Assembly: GCA_024235735.1 (NCBI GenBank)
Contig: JACKLU010000016.1
Coordinates: 1-58,636, forward strand
Source of the DNA: Burkholderiales bacterium
GTDB taxonomy: Bacteria; Pseudomonadota; Gammaproteobacteria; Burkholderiales; Nitrosomonadaceae
DNA: 58,636 bases
Direction of reading: 5' to 3'
A program made the translations under genes and the position numbers. A model generated the notes under the pieces. The model was not told the DNA's origin. It searched no databases and saw only the letters and a program-made list of their open reading frames with translations. Numbering within the stretch: position 1 is the first letter of the stretch; each line of letters begins with the position of its first letter. Positions 8,674-16,868 of this stretch are shown piece by piece.

Positions 8674-9857
8674 AAAAACAGTGGCAATTCCTGTTGAATT
8701 GCATGGCCCTGGTCAACCGCTGCGCTGGCGGGCAACAGCGAACTCACCCGCACACCCAGCAGACGCAGTTTTTTTGTCAGCGGAATCCGTCGCAGACATT
8801 CCCTCGCGGCGCGGCGGATCTGGATGGCGTTCGCCGTATGCGCTGTCAGTGTAAAGTCACGCGTCACGGTGCGGAAATCCTCAAAACGCAATTTGACACC
8901 GATCGTACGTCCAATGTAACCCTTGCGCTGCAAGTCCGCAGCGACCTGTTCACAAAGCGTCGTAAAAATTTCTGATAGCACCGTCCGGTCAAGTCGCGGA
9001 TGCAGGTCGCGCTCGAAAGTCGTTTCGCGGCTGATCGATTTGGGTTCCGAACAGGTTTCCACCGGACGTTGATCAATACCATGTGACACATCGCACAACC
9101 AGGCGGCGTAGCTGCGTCCGAAATGCAGCTGGAGCAATCCGGGATCAGCCCGCGCCAGCTCGGCGATCGTCTGAATACCCAAAGCAGCCAGTTTTTTCGT
9201 CGCTTTGGGGCCAATACCGTTGATTTTCTGCACCGGCAGCGGCCAGATCCGGATGGGAATATCGGACATATCGAGTATTGTCACGCCATCCGGTTTATTG
9301 AGATCCGAACCGATTTTCGCCAATAGCTTGTTGGGCGCGACACCAACTGAACAGGTGAGTCCGGTAGTATCACGGATGGCCTGTTTGATACGCTGCGCAA
9401 GCACTACCGTTTCATCGGGCAGACTGCTGAGATCGATGTAGATTTCGTCTATACCGGTGTTTTCTATCTGCGGCGCAATAGTGGCGACAATTGCCTTGAA
9501 CTGACGCGAGTAACGCCGGTAGGCGTCAAAATCGACCGGCAAGAGAACGGCATCAGGCACGAGTTGTGCGGCCTTCATCACACCCATGCCCGAGGATACG
9601 CCAAACGCGCGCGCTTCATATGTCGCGGTCGTGATCACACCGCGCCCGGCATAATTCCGCAGCCGGTAAAACTGCCGCCGCCCGTCCGCCTGCACGATCG
9701 GCTGGTGTTCGCTGCGCCCGCCAATGACGACTGGCTGGCCGCGCAATTCCGGATAACGCAGCAGCTCCACCGATGCATAGAATGCGTCCATGTCGAGATG
9801 CGCAATACGGCGTTGCGCCAGACTTTGCTGCGTTGCGTTATATTCCAGGTTGTTCAT
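8670..9857 (-). CDS. dinB: DNA polymerase IV (Y family)
   Basis: Error-prone translesion polymerase, about 395 residues. The N-terminal catalytic motif 'AHLDMDAFYASVE' and the second active-site block 'TGIDEIYIDLSSLP' are present, where many DinB proteins have S-x-D-E. 'SVGVAPNKLLAKIGSDLNKP' and the helix-hairpin-helix 'INGIGPKATKKLAALGI' follow. The C-terminal little-finger domain ends in 'QELPLFF', which resembles a QLxLF beta-clamp binding peptide. The ATG at 9857 was chosen; a GTG at 9866 adds three residues. No LexA-box could be confirmed upstream. Confidence 0.95.
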   Translation of the reverse strand: MNNLEYNATQQSLAQRRIAHLDMDAFYASVELLRYPELRGQPVVIGGRSEHQPIVQADGRRQFYRLRNYAGRGVITTATYEARAFGVSSGMGVMKAAQLVPDAVLLPVDFDAYRRYSRQFKAIVATIAPQIENTGIDEIYIDLSSLPDETVVLAQRIKQAIRDTTGLTCSVGVAPNKLLAKIGSDLNKPDGVTILDMSDIPIRIWPLPVQKINGIGPKATKKLAALGIQTIAELARADPGLLQLHFGRSYAAWLCDVSHGIDQRPVETCSEPKSISRETTFERDLHPRLDRTVLSEIFTTLCEQVAADLQRKGYIGRTIGVKLRFEDFRTVTRDFTLTAHTANAIQIRRAARECLRRIPLTKKLRLLGVRVSSLLPASAAVDQGHAIQQELPLFF

Positions 9858-9957
9858 GTTCTGCACAACGTTGTCAGGGTAATGCCTTCAGGTCAATAAT
9901 AGTCAATGCTATTATCCAACAAAGTCTTTCAGGCGGAACAAAATTACGCATTCAATC

Positions 9958-10362
9958 ATGAGCGGGAAAAACACAACGACCATTTTATCGCATTGTCCCT
10001 GCGGCTCCGGGTTTATTTACACCACCTGCTGCGGGCAATACCTGTCGCAGTCAGACATTCCGCATCATGCCGAAGCACTCATGCGCTCTCGCTACACGGC
10101 CTATACACTGGAACGCGAGGACTATCTGCTGGCAACATGGCATCCCAGCACGCGCCCTGACGCACTGAGTTTTGCAAGCGAATCGCAGCGCAGATGGCTG
10201 GGTCTGACCGTGAAATGCCATGAACAGTTGTCTGTGGATCAGGCGACGGTCGAATTTGTCGCGCGTTTCAAAATCGGCGGTCGCGCGCACCGTCTGCACG
10301 AAATCAGCCGTTTTGTACGCGAGAATGGACAATGGTTTTATGTCGATGGTGATATGATCTGA
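9958..10362 (+). CDS. YchJ-family protein with SEC-C metal-binding motif
   Basis: The 134-residue protein has an N-terminal zinc-binding SEC-C-type motif, 'CPCGSGFIYTTCCGQYL' (about residues 13-29), and the family segment 'AEALMRSRYTAYTLEREDYL'. A NTF2-like C-terminal half contains 'VEFVARFKIGGRAHRLHEIS'. This matches the UPF0225/YchJ family, whose role is unknown. It is divergent from dinB with about 100 nt between the starts and lies 26 nt upstream of the ppk2 gene, so it may share a transcript with it. Confidence 0.88.
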   Translation: MSGKNTTTILSHCPCGSGFIYTTCCGQYLSQSDIPHHAEALMRSRYTAYTLEREDYLLATWHPSTRPDALSFASESQRRWLGLTVKCHEQLSVDQATVEFVARFKIGGRAHRLHEISRFVRENGQWFYVDGDMI

Positions 10363-10388
10363 ACAATATTGCAAAACAGGAATTCAGT

Positions 10389-11147
10389 ATGGACAAAAAA
10401 ATCTACAAAAAAGAACTGCGTGACTTGCAGATTGAACTTGTCAAATTCCACAAAAGTGTGATCGAGAAAGGGAAAAAAGTCTGCATCCTGTTTGAAGGCC
10501 GCGACGCGGCAGGCAAGGATGGCATCATCAAGCGTTTCTGCGAGCACTTGAGCCCGCGCGAGGTTCGAATCGTTGCGCTGGGCGCGCCTTCAGACCGGGA
10601 GAAAACCGCCTGGTATTTTCAGCGCTTTGTTCCACATCTGCCCGTTGCGGGTGAAATCGTCTTCTTTAACCGCAGCTGGTATAACCGCGCCGGCGTCGAA
10701 CGGGTGATGAATTTCTGCCATGAAAACGAATATCTGAGATTCATGGATGAAGTCGGCCACTTTGAACATTTGCTGACACAAGACGATCTGATTTTCTGCA
10801 AATACTATCTCGATATCTCCAAGCAGGAGCAGGCAAAACGGCTTAGAGCGCGCAAAGAAAGCCCGCTCACGCAATGGAAAATCAGTCCCATCGACAAAAA
10901 AGCGCAGGCCATGTGGAACACCTATTCCGAAGCCAGAGACGCCATGTTTGCAAAAACCAATTTTGTTTACGCGCCGTGGCATGTCGCGCACAGCGACAGC
11001 AAGAAAACTACGCGTATTAATGTGATGCGCCACTTCCTGAGTCAGGTCAGCTATCAGGGCAAGAACGAAGAGAAACTGATTCATGATCCATCAATCGTAT
11101 TCGAATTCGATACCACTTATTATCAAAAGGGATTGATTGCGCCATGA
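10389..11147 (+). CDS. ppk2: Polyphosphate kinase 2 (PPK2 family)
   Basis: A P-loop phosphotransferase that moves phosphate between polyphosphate and nucleotides. Walker A 'FEGRDAAGKDGIIKRF' covers about residues 35-50, followed by 'VALGAPSDREKTAWYFQRF'. 'IVFFNRSWYNRAGVERVM' holds the Walker B-like Arg/Asp region, and the lid is rich in basic residues ('KQEQAKRLRARKESPLTQWK'). At 252 residues it is a single-domain PPK2. Whether it prefers GDP, ADP or AMP cannot be read safely from sequence. An AGGAATTCAGT segment provides a modest ribosome binding site. Confidence 0.93.
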   Translation: MDKKIYKKELRDLQIELVKFHKSVIEKGKKVCILFEGRDAAGKDGIIKRFCEHLSPREVRIVALGAPSDREKTAWYFQRFVPHLPVAGEIVFFNRSWYNRAGVERVMNFCHENEYLRFMDEVGHFEHLLTQDDLIFCKYYLDISKQEQAKRLRARKESPLTQWKISPIDKKAQAMWNTYSEARDAMFAKTNFVYAPWHVAHSDSKKTTRINVMRHFLSQVSYQGKNEEKLIHDPSIVFEFDTTYYQKGLIAP

Positions 11148-11172
11148 CGGCCCCTCACGAATCCACACGACC

Positions 11173-12402
11173 CTATACCGACTGACCGGCCGCATAACCG
11201 GATGACCATGCCCACTGAAAATTAAAACCGCCGAGTTGTCCGGTCACATCGACGACTTCGCCGATAAAATAAAGTCCGGGAACCTGCCTGGCTTCCATGG
11301 TTTTGGAAGACAGCGCATGCGTATCGACACCGCCCACGGTTACTTCGGCTTTCTTGTAACCCACCGTGCCGCTCGGCACAATCGGCCAGTCATACAATTG
11401 TCCCGCCATCTGCTGCAATTCACTGTCCCGGTACTGCCTGACAGGCTTGACAGCAATAGCTCGCCGCCCTGGCACAGCAGCGAACCAGATTTTCACAAAC
11501 CGCCGCGGCAGATAACTGGCCAGCAGATTGGGCAGCAATTGCTGACTTTCCCTGTACTGCTCAAGAATGGTCTGCAAGTCGTGCTGCGGCAGCAGATCGA
11601 TATGAATCGCCGCACCCGGTTTCCAGTACGAAGAAATCTGCAGGATTGCCGGACCGCTCAGTCCGCGATGCGTCAGCAGAATGTTTTCACGGAATGCCAT
11701 GCCTTCGCAACTGACCTGGGCCTCAATAGCGATACCGGCCATATCCCTGAATCCGGAAAAATCATCCTGCGAAAAAGTCAATCCCACCAATCCGGGACGT
11801 AGGGGCGTTACCGGAATACCGAACTGTTTCGCCAGACGGTAACCGAAATCGCTTGCGCCAATCTGCGGTATTGACAAACCGCCGGTAGCAATCACCAGCG
11901 CATTCGCCATCAGCGTATTGCGGTCTGTTTTAATGATAAACCGCGAATGAACACTTTGTTCATCTGCCTGCTCGCCAGTCGCATACGTCACATCGAGCAC
12001 CCTACAGGGCCTTTGCCAAGTTACGCCCGCATCATTGCATTCACTGCTGAGCAGATCGATAACCTGCTGCGAACTGTCATCGCAAAACAGCTGTCCGAGC
12101 TTTTTTTCATGGTAGCGTATGCCGTGCTTTCTCAGCAATGCGATAAAATCCAGCGGTGTATAGCGGGCCAGCGCCGAGCGGCAGAAATGGGGATTACCGG
12201 ATAGGAAATGCTCGGGTTTCGCATGCAGGTTCGTGAAATTACAGCGTCCGCCGCCCGAAATGCGAATTTTCTCGGCAAGCCGCGCTGAATGATCCAGCAG
12301 CACAACCGACCGCCCACGTCTGCCTGCCTGAATTGCACACATCATCCCTGCTGCGCCTGCGCCAATAATGACAACATCCACAAGCACACTGGATTTATTC
12401 AT
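11173..12402 (-). CDS. HI0933/YhiN-family FAD-binding oxidoreductase
   Basis: A flavoprotein of 409 residues with an N-terminal Rossmann dinucleotide fold 'VVIIGAGAAGMMCAIQAGRR' near residues 10-29. The family-specific glycine-rich motif 'KIRISGGGRCNFTN' follows. 'LVIATGGLSIPQIGASDFGY' lies mid-protein, and the C-terminus 'LYFIGEVVDVTGQLGGFN' closes the FAD site. Homologues are annotated as NAD(P)/FAD-dependent oxidoreductases of unknown substrate. It converges with ppk2, with 25 nt between the stops. Confidence 0.9.
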   Translation of the reverse strand: MNKSSVLVDVVIIGAGAAGMMCAIQAGRRGRSVVLLDHSARLAEKIRISGGGRCNFTNLHAKPEHFLSGNPHFCRSALARYTPLDFIALLRKHGIRYHEKKLGQLFCDDSSQQVIDLLSSECNDAGVTWQRPCRVLDVTYATGEQADEQSVHSRFIIKTDRNTLMANALVIATGGLSIPQIGASDFGYRLAKQFGIPVTPLRPGLVGLTFSQDDFSGFRDMAGIAIEAQVSCEGMAFRENILLTHRGLSGPAILQISSYWKPGAAIHIDLLPQHDLQTILEQYRESQQLLPNLLASYLPRRFVKIWFAAVPGRRAIAVKPVRQYRDSELQQMAGQLYDWPIVPSGTVGYKKAEVTVGGVDTHALSSKTMEARQVPGLYFIGEVVDVTGQLGGFNFQWAWSSGYAAGQSV

Positions 12403-12599
12403 TGACCCCTGTTTTCAGAAAGACGGCAAAAGACGTTTTTATGGATTTTTTAAAACAACTGAACAAAAAAACAGAACGGTCCTGTGAATGTCGTTACCGC
12501 GCTTCAGAATCCGGTCTGTGCACTTTCTCCCGACGCAAGAAGGCAAGAAGATAGTGGGTGATAAAAAAACCGAATATTGAAGCGCGATGAATATATAAG

Positions 12600-12779
12600 C
12601 TACATGGTGAAGTAACTGTACACCATCATAATCACAAACAATGCGATGGATACACCGATACGAATACTTAATGACCTAACCATGCGCGTGGAGTTTCCTG
12701 TGTCTTTATACATGTAGTACAGCGCTGAAGCCATGCTGTAGACAATCACAAGAAATAAGATAGCAGCTAGAATTTTCAA
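12600..12779 (-). CDS. Small two-helix inner-membrane protein, DUF2909-like
   Basis: A 59-residue open frame starts at TTG (12779-12777) with GAGGT about 7 nt upstream. It encodes an N-terminal hydrophobic helix beginning with K-I-L-A-A, a basic/polar link 'KDTGNSTRMVRSLSIRIG' and a second hydrophobic helix. The layout and the 'R-M-V-R-S-L-S-I-R-I' core match DUF2909, a family of small twin-transmembrane proteins near cytochrome oxidase genes in other proteobacteria. No cytochrome oxidase gene is nearby here. The family assignment is from memory of its pattern. Confidence 0.7.
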   Translation of the reverse strand: MKILAAILFLVIVYSMASALYYMYKDTGNSTRMVRSLSIRIGVSIALFVIMMVYSYFTM

Positions 12780-12860
12780 TGGATTACCTCTGCGAGAGAA
12801 CGGAAGTCAATTTAACAGGCGTGTTAAGGTGGTCAGTTTAGCCGAGATTGGCGGATTAAT

Positions 12861-12962
12861 TCAATGACTTTTATACAGCAGCAGCCATCCAGATCCGCAA
12901 AACAACATCAAACACAGCACCATCGGGAGTGAATCAGGAACGCCGGAAACCGGTATTTTCAT
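12861..12962 (-). CDS. Possible 33-residue single-helix peptide starting like a sorting signal
   Basis: A tiny frame with an AGGTGG ribosome-binding-like site 5 nt before its ATG encodes 'MKIPVSGVPDS', then about 20 hydrophobic residues, and ends in a short basic tail (Y-K-S-H). A V-P-D-S motif, a transmembrane helix and a basic end resemble exosortase-type C-terminal sorting tags. A tag without a protein before it is odd, so this may be a remnant or chance. An in-frame TGA TGA pair lies just upstream, so it is not the tail of a longer open frame. Confidence 0.3.
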   Translation of the reverse strand: MKIPVSGVPDSLPMVLCLMLFCGSGWLLLYKSH

Positions 12963-13148
12963 GGCAGCCACCTGTCATCAGTTTATTAACGTTCAATTAG
13001 ATTATCCGCAAATCATTAAGTTCGGCGCGTCAGAATGACCAGACGGATTCAACTTCGCGGCAGCGCTGAATAGCACCCAGTTCACAATCCATGGAACCAA
13101 AAAAGAACAACTGATACGTCATTATATCCCCTACTCAATTCTTCCCTG

Positions 13149-13181
13149 GCGACATAGCTGTTTGCACAACAGCTATGTCGC
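13149..13181 (-). terminator. Perfect 14-bp hairpin downstream of devA
   Basis: GCGACATAGCTGTT at 13149-13162 pairs perfectly with 13168-13181 around a 5-nt loop, 8 nt beyond the devA stop. There is no T run after it in the direction of devA transcription. It may end the devBCA transcript or protect its 3' end. Confidence 0.6.
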
Positions 13182-13189
13182 ACGACCAA

Positions 13190-13867
13190 TCAGGCGTTCC
13201 GAATAACGCCATCTTCCAGTTCCACAACCCGGTCGGCAATGTCCAGAATACGGTAATCATGCGTGACCAACAGGATGCTGGCGCCGGATTCTTTCGCCAG
13301 CCGTTTGAGAATACTGACGGCTTCCTGTCCGCTTTGCTTGTCCAGTGATGCGGTCGGTTCATCGGCGAGTACAATTTTAGGCTGCCCGACCAGCGCCCGT
13401 GCAATTGAAACGCGCTGACGCTGTCCACCGGAAAGCTGATCCGGTTTGTGATCCAGCCGATCGCCCAAGCCAACGGCTTTCAGCATTTCGGCAGCGCGTT
13501 CGAGTCTTTCTCGCTCAGTCATGGTATTAAACATCTCCAGCGTCATGCTGACGTTTTGCTGCGCCGTCAGTGATTTCAGCAAATTATGTTGCTGAAAAAT
13601 ATAGCCGGTTTGCTGACGGATGCTGACTTTGACCTGATCGCTGCTGTTAATAAGCTGCCGCCCCAGCACCTTAACACTGCCGTCAAATGCCTGACGCAAA
13701 CCGCCGACAATGGTTAAAAAAGTCGTTTTCCCGGAACCGGAAGGTCCAGTCATGATCACAATCTCGCCTTTTTGAATTGAAATAGTTACATTTTTCAGTA
13801 CAGGCAGCGCCTGTGCATCATGGCTGAAGCTGAAATTCAGATTGTGAACATCGATGACGATCGACAT
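13190..13867 (-). CDS. devA: ABC transporter ATP-binding protein, DevA family
   Basis: ATPase of a DevBCA-type exporter, about 225 residues. Walker A 'TGPSGSGKTTFLTIVGGLR', Q-loop 'YIFQQHNLL', signature 'LSGGQRQRVSIARAL', Walker B 'IVLADEPTASLD' and switch His 'ILLVTHDYRI' are all present. It is the last gene of the operon. Its ATG overlaps the devC stop (TGATG), which points to coupled translation. The family was named for glycolipid export in cyanobacterial heterocysts; the cargo here is unknown. Confidence 0.92.
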   Translation of the reverse strand: MSIVIDVHNLNFSFSHDAQALPVLKNVTISIQKGEIVIMTGPSGSGKTTFLTIVGGLRQAFDGSVKVLGRQLINSSDQVKVSIRQQTGYIFQQHNLLKSLTAQQNVSMTLEMFNTMTERERLERAAEMLKAVGLGDRLDHKPDQLSGGQRQRVSIARALVGQPKIVLADEPTASLDKQSGQEAVSILKRLAKESGASILLVTHDYRILDIADRVVELEDGVIRNA

Positions 13868-15036
13868 CAAAACATATCCGCGGGATTGGCGTCTTTCAAT
13901 TTACGGATCGCCAGGAATCCGGCGATAAAGCACATCGACAGGATGAAAATGAAAACATTGAGGGCTTTCTCGAAGGTCATCGGCATGGGCATGAACATCT
14001 GGGACTCGGCCAGATGATAAAGGCTGATGGACAGAACAAGGCCCGGAATAAAACCCAGAACGGCCAGAAAAAAAGCCGTGGCGAATACCAGACGAACAAA
14101 GTAGCCTTGCTTGTAACCCATGGCTTTCAATGTGGCGAATTCATAACGATGGTTGACGATATCGGTAAAAAGAATCTGGTACACAATCACCAGACCGACG
14201 ACCAGCCCCATTACCGTACCAAAACCGAAAATAAAGCCGATCGGCGCTGTGTTGGCCCAGTAATTTTTCTCGTGTTCCAGCAATTCGCCAAAAGTAAAAA
14301 TATTGACGAATTCATTCAGTCGTTCGGCAAGATCAGCTTTCACCTGATCCAGCGCTACGCCAGGGTGAAGTTTGATCACACCGATATCAATATCACCCGA
14401 ATTTCTGCCCGGAAAAATACGCATGAAATTCAAGTCACTCGTCACCACATTACCGTCTGCGGCAAAAGACACACCTAGACGGAACAGGCCTATGACGCTT
14501 ATCTTATAGTCATTGATTTCCGTCTCCGCCTGTCCGGCTTCGAGCAGCTCGCGCATCGGCCCGAATTCAGGTCGGGAAAATTCGTCAAACATGACCGTAT
14601 CCTTGAGCCGCAATTCATGTCGTCTGCTTCTTACAGAGTCGACATCAAATAACTCGGCATCCGGGTCAAAGCCATAGACCATCAGTGTGCGTTTAGTCTG
14701 TGTTTTGATATTTTTGAACGGCGCCAGACCCAAATACAGCGGTGCAATCTCGGCGACTGCCGGATGGCCGAGTGTGCGCAGGAGTTCGTTACGCTTGAAA
14801 GTAACCGGCCGCCACATCGCTTCGCTCTGCTTGTGCATCAGAAATAAATCGCCGCTTAATTTTGTCGGCGCGGAAACCGCGCTGGCGTACAGCGAATCCC
14901 TGAAGCCCAGTTGCATAAAAACCAGAACACAAGCGAATAGAACACCGGCGATGGCCGCCACCAATTTGGTCCGGTCGTGAAAGAGCTGCCGCCAGGCCAA
15001 TCGTGCCGGAAAATAGTACCAGGAAAACAGGTTCAC
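13867..15036 (-). CDS. devC: ABC transporter permease, DevC family
   Basis: A 389-residue MacB/FtsX-type permease. The first membrane helix lies near residues 28-46 after 'ARLAWRQLFHDRTKL'. A large periplasmic domain follows (about 47-265), with three C-terminal helices around 'GFIFGFGTVMGLVVGLVIVY', 'RLVFATAFFLAVLGFIPG' and 'NVFIFILSMCFIAGFLAIR'. 'HRYEFATLKAMGYKQGYF' is the cytoplasmic coupling segment. It starts at a GTG that overlaps the devB stop (GTGA). Together with DevA and DevB it should form an envelope-spanning exporter. Confidence 0.9.
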   Translation of the reverse strand: MNLFSWYYFPARLAWRQLFHDRTKLVAAIAGVLFACVLVFMQLGFRDSLYASAVSAPTKLSGDLFLMHKQSEAMWRPVTFKRNELLRTLGHPAVAEIAPLYLGLAPFKNIKTQTKRTLMVYGFDPDAELFDVDSVRSRRHELRLKDTVMFDEFSRPEFGPMRELLEAGQAETEINDYKISVIGLFRLGVSFAADGNVVTSDLNFMRIFPGRNSGDIDIGVIKLHPGVALDQVKADLAERLNEFVNIFTFGELLEHEKNYWANTAPIGFIFGFGTVMGLVVGLVIVYQILFTDIVNHRYEFATLKAMGYKQGYFVRLVFATAFFLAVLGFIPGLVLSISLYHLAESQMFMPMPMTFEKALNVFIFILSMCFIAGFLAIRKLKDANPADMF

Positions 15037-15932
15037 GGCGCTATCCGCACATATACCTGCCGGAAGATCTGATGCTGTAAATCAGCAACCGCTAACGGAT
15101 CAAGGGTTAGCCGTACTTCGATGATCCGATTATCCCTGTCCGCCAGAGGATCGGTATCATTGAGATCGTTTTTTCTTACCAGATAGCCCAATTCCCGGAC
15201 TTCGGCGGTATAGCCCTGACCCAATCCTTTCCCACTGACATAGGCCTTTTGCCCTACTTTCACCTGATTGAGATCGGATTCATAAACTTCCGCCACGATA
15301 TCGAGTTGCGTCAAATCAGCCATTTCCACCAAACCGCCGTCTTTGATGCGTTCTCCAGGCCAGGTCAGGATTTTTAAAATCGTACCTGAAATCGGTGCAT
15401 GAATACGCGTATTTTTTAATGCTTCTACCGCGATACGCTGTTCAGCCTCGGCATGCGCGATTTCGGCGGACAACTGCTTGAGATTCGTTTCCGATTGCGC
15501 GAACGCCAGATATTTTGCATCCGCGAGCGAAATACTGGCCATGGAATCCTGCTTAAGGGACTGATAGCGGGAATGTTCTTTCTGGTTGAAGTCGAATGCT
15601 ATTCGTTCGGTCTCGCGCTGCGCTTTCAATACCTTAATGCGCGTGCCCGCAGCCTCGGCTTCCGCAGTTTTCTTGCCATGATCCGAAAGGATTGCCAAAA
15701 TATCGCCCGATTTCACTTGGTCGCCTTCGGCAAAAAAAAGCTGCTCAACTCTCGCGCCTTCGGGACCGGCATTATGAGAAACCTTAATCACCCGCGAACG
15801 CGGTTCGATACGTCCCAGCGCGCCGGTGCCCTGGTTGCCATCCGGAGACCTCACAGTATCCGCAAGCACACCTACACTGACAGGGAGAAAACATAATAGA
15901 TGTAAAAAAGCGTGTGCTATTCTGACGTACAT
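15033..15932 (-). CDS. devB: HlyD-family periplasmic adaptor of a DevBCA exporter
   Basis: A membrane fusion protein of about 299 residues from the ATG at 15932. The N-terminus 'MYVRIAHAFLHLLCFL' is a signal peptide or anchor. 'LGRIEPRSRVIKVSH' starts the beta-barrel, the biotinyl-lipoyl halves are 'VEQLFFAEGDQVKSGDILA' and 'IHAPISGTILKILTWPGE', and an alpha-helical hairpin lies between them (about residues 90-175). An earlier start at 15983 is possible but would put 17 polar residues before the signal peptide. It is the first gene of devBCA. No TolC-like outer membrane partner is encoded in the window. Confidence 0.9.
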   Translation of the reverse strand: MYVRIAHAFLHLLCFLPVSVGVLADTVRSPDGNQGTGALGRIEPRSRVIKVSHNAGPEGARVEQLFFAEGDQVKSGDILAILSDHGKKTAEAEAAGTRIKVLKAQRETERIAFDFNQKEHSRYQSLKQDSMASISLADAKYLAFAQSETNLKQLSAEIAHAEAEQRIAVEALKNTRIHAPISGTILKILTWPGERIKDGGLVEMADLTQLDIVAEVYESDLNQVKVGQKAYVSGKGLGQGYTAEVRELGYLVRKNDLNDTDPLADRDNRIIEVRLTLDPLAVADLQHQIFRQVYVRIAP

Positions 15933-16044
15933 GGCAATCTCGCATTTCCGGTGACTGAGCGGCGGACTAAAACTTTTCAGCACAGCTTATCACACGATTT
16001 ATGGATGTTATTCGACGCTTGATCACTCCTCAATCGGACAGCGA

Positions 16045-16656
16045 TCAGTGCCTGTCTGAATTTTGGTCAGTTTGTGAAATAATCCGGTCGCAATAGGCAA
16101 TGGCCAGCGCCGACACCAGAAAAGTCAGATGAATACCAGTTTGCGCAATCAACGATTTCTCATCGTAAGCGCTTGCATTGATGAATGTTTTCAGCAAATG
16201 AATCGACGATATACCAATGATTGCCGTGGCCAATTTGACTTTCAGCACTGACGCATTGACATGCGACAGCCATTCCGGCTGATCAGGATGTGTCTCCAGG
16301 TTCATGCGTGAAACGAATGTCTCATAACCACCGATAATCACCATGATCAACAGATTCGAAATCATCACCACATCGATTAAACCCAATACCACCAGCATAA
16401 TAGTCGTTTCAGTCAGCCGATCCGGCCGGGTTGCGCCTTCAATTGTCACGACGTCGAGAATATGGTCAAGCGATTCTTTTTTACCCATCACCGCGCCAAT
16501 CAGATCCGTCAGCTCCACCCAGAAATGAAAAACATACACACACTGCGCCAATACCAGCCCTAAATACAGGGGCAACTGCAACCAGCGGGACAGAAAAAGA
16601 AAATAGGCGATATACGGTATTCGTTTTGAAGTCGCCGGAATATTATTTTGTTGCAT
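16045..16656 (-). CDS. YqhA/UPF0114 family membrane protein
   Basis: A 203-residue integral membrane protein with about four hydrophobic helices. 'FLSRWLQLPLYLGLVLAQCV' lies near residues 22-41, and further helices cover 'MLVVLGLIDVVMISNLLIMV', 'KLATAIIGISSIHLLKTFI' and 'GIHLTFLVSALAIAY'. The phrase 'GGYETFVSRM' is typical of UPF0114. Function is unknown across the family. It lies between the devBCA operon and the heparinase-like gene with no overlap and is probably transcribed alone. Confidence 0.85.
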   Translation of the reverse strand: MQQNNIPATSKRIPYIAYFLFLSRWLQLPLYLGLVLAQCVYVFHFWVELTDLIGAVMGKKESLDHILDVVTIEGATRPDRLTETTIMLVVLGLIDVVMISNLLIMVIIGGYETFVSRMNLETHPDQPEWLSHVNASVLKVKLATAIIGISSIHLLKTFINASAYDEKSLIAQTGIHLTFLVSALAIAYCDRIISQTDQNSDRH

Positions 16657-16868
16657 AGTTTTTATCGTTCAAAAAATCCGGAAGGTTATCACAGCAATCG
16701 ACAAAACGAAATTCATTCAGGAGCAGGAAAAATCGTGTTGAAATGCCCGATCCTGAGTTCCAAAAATGAACCGTTGCAGCAAAAGCAAACCGACATGGGA
16801 ATCACTCATTAAGGTGCAGAAAGCCCCTGACAATTCAAGAGAAACGCACGAAGAATCGCTACTGAATA

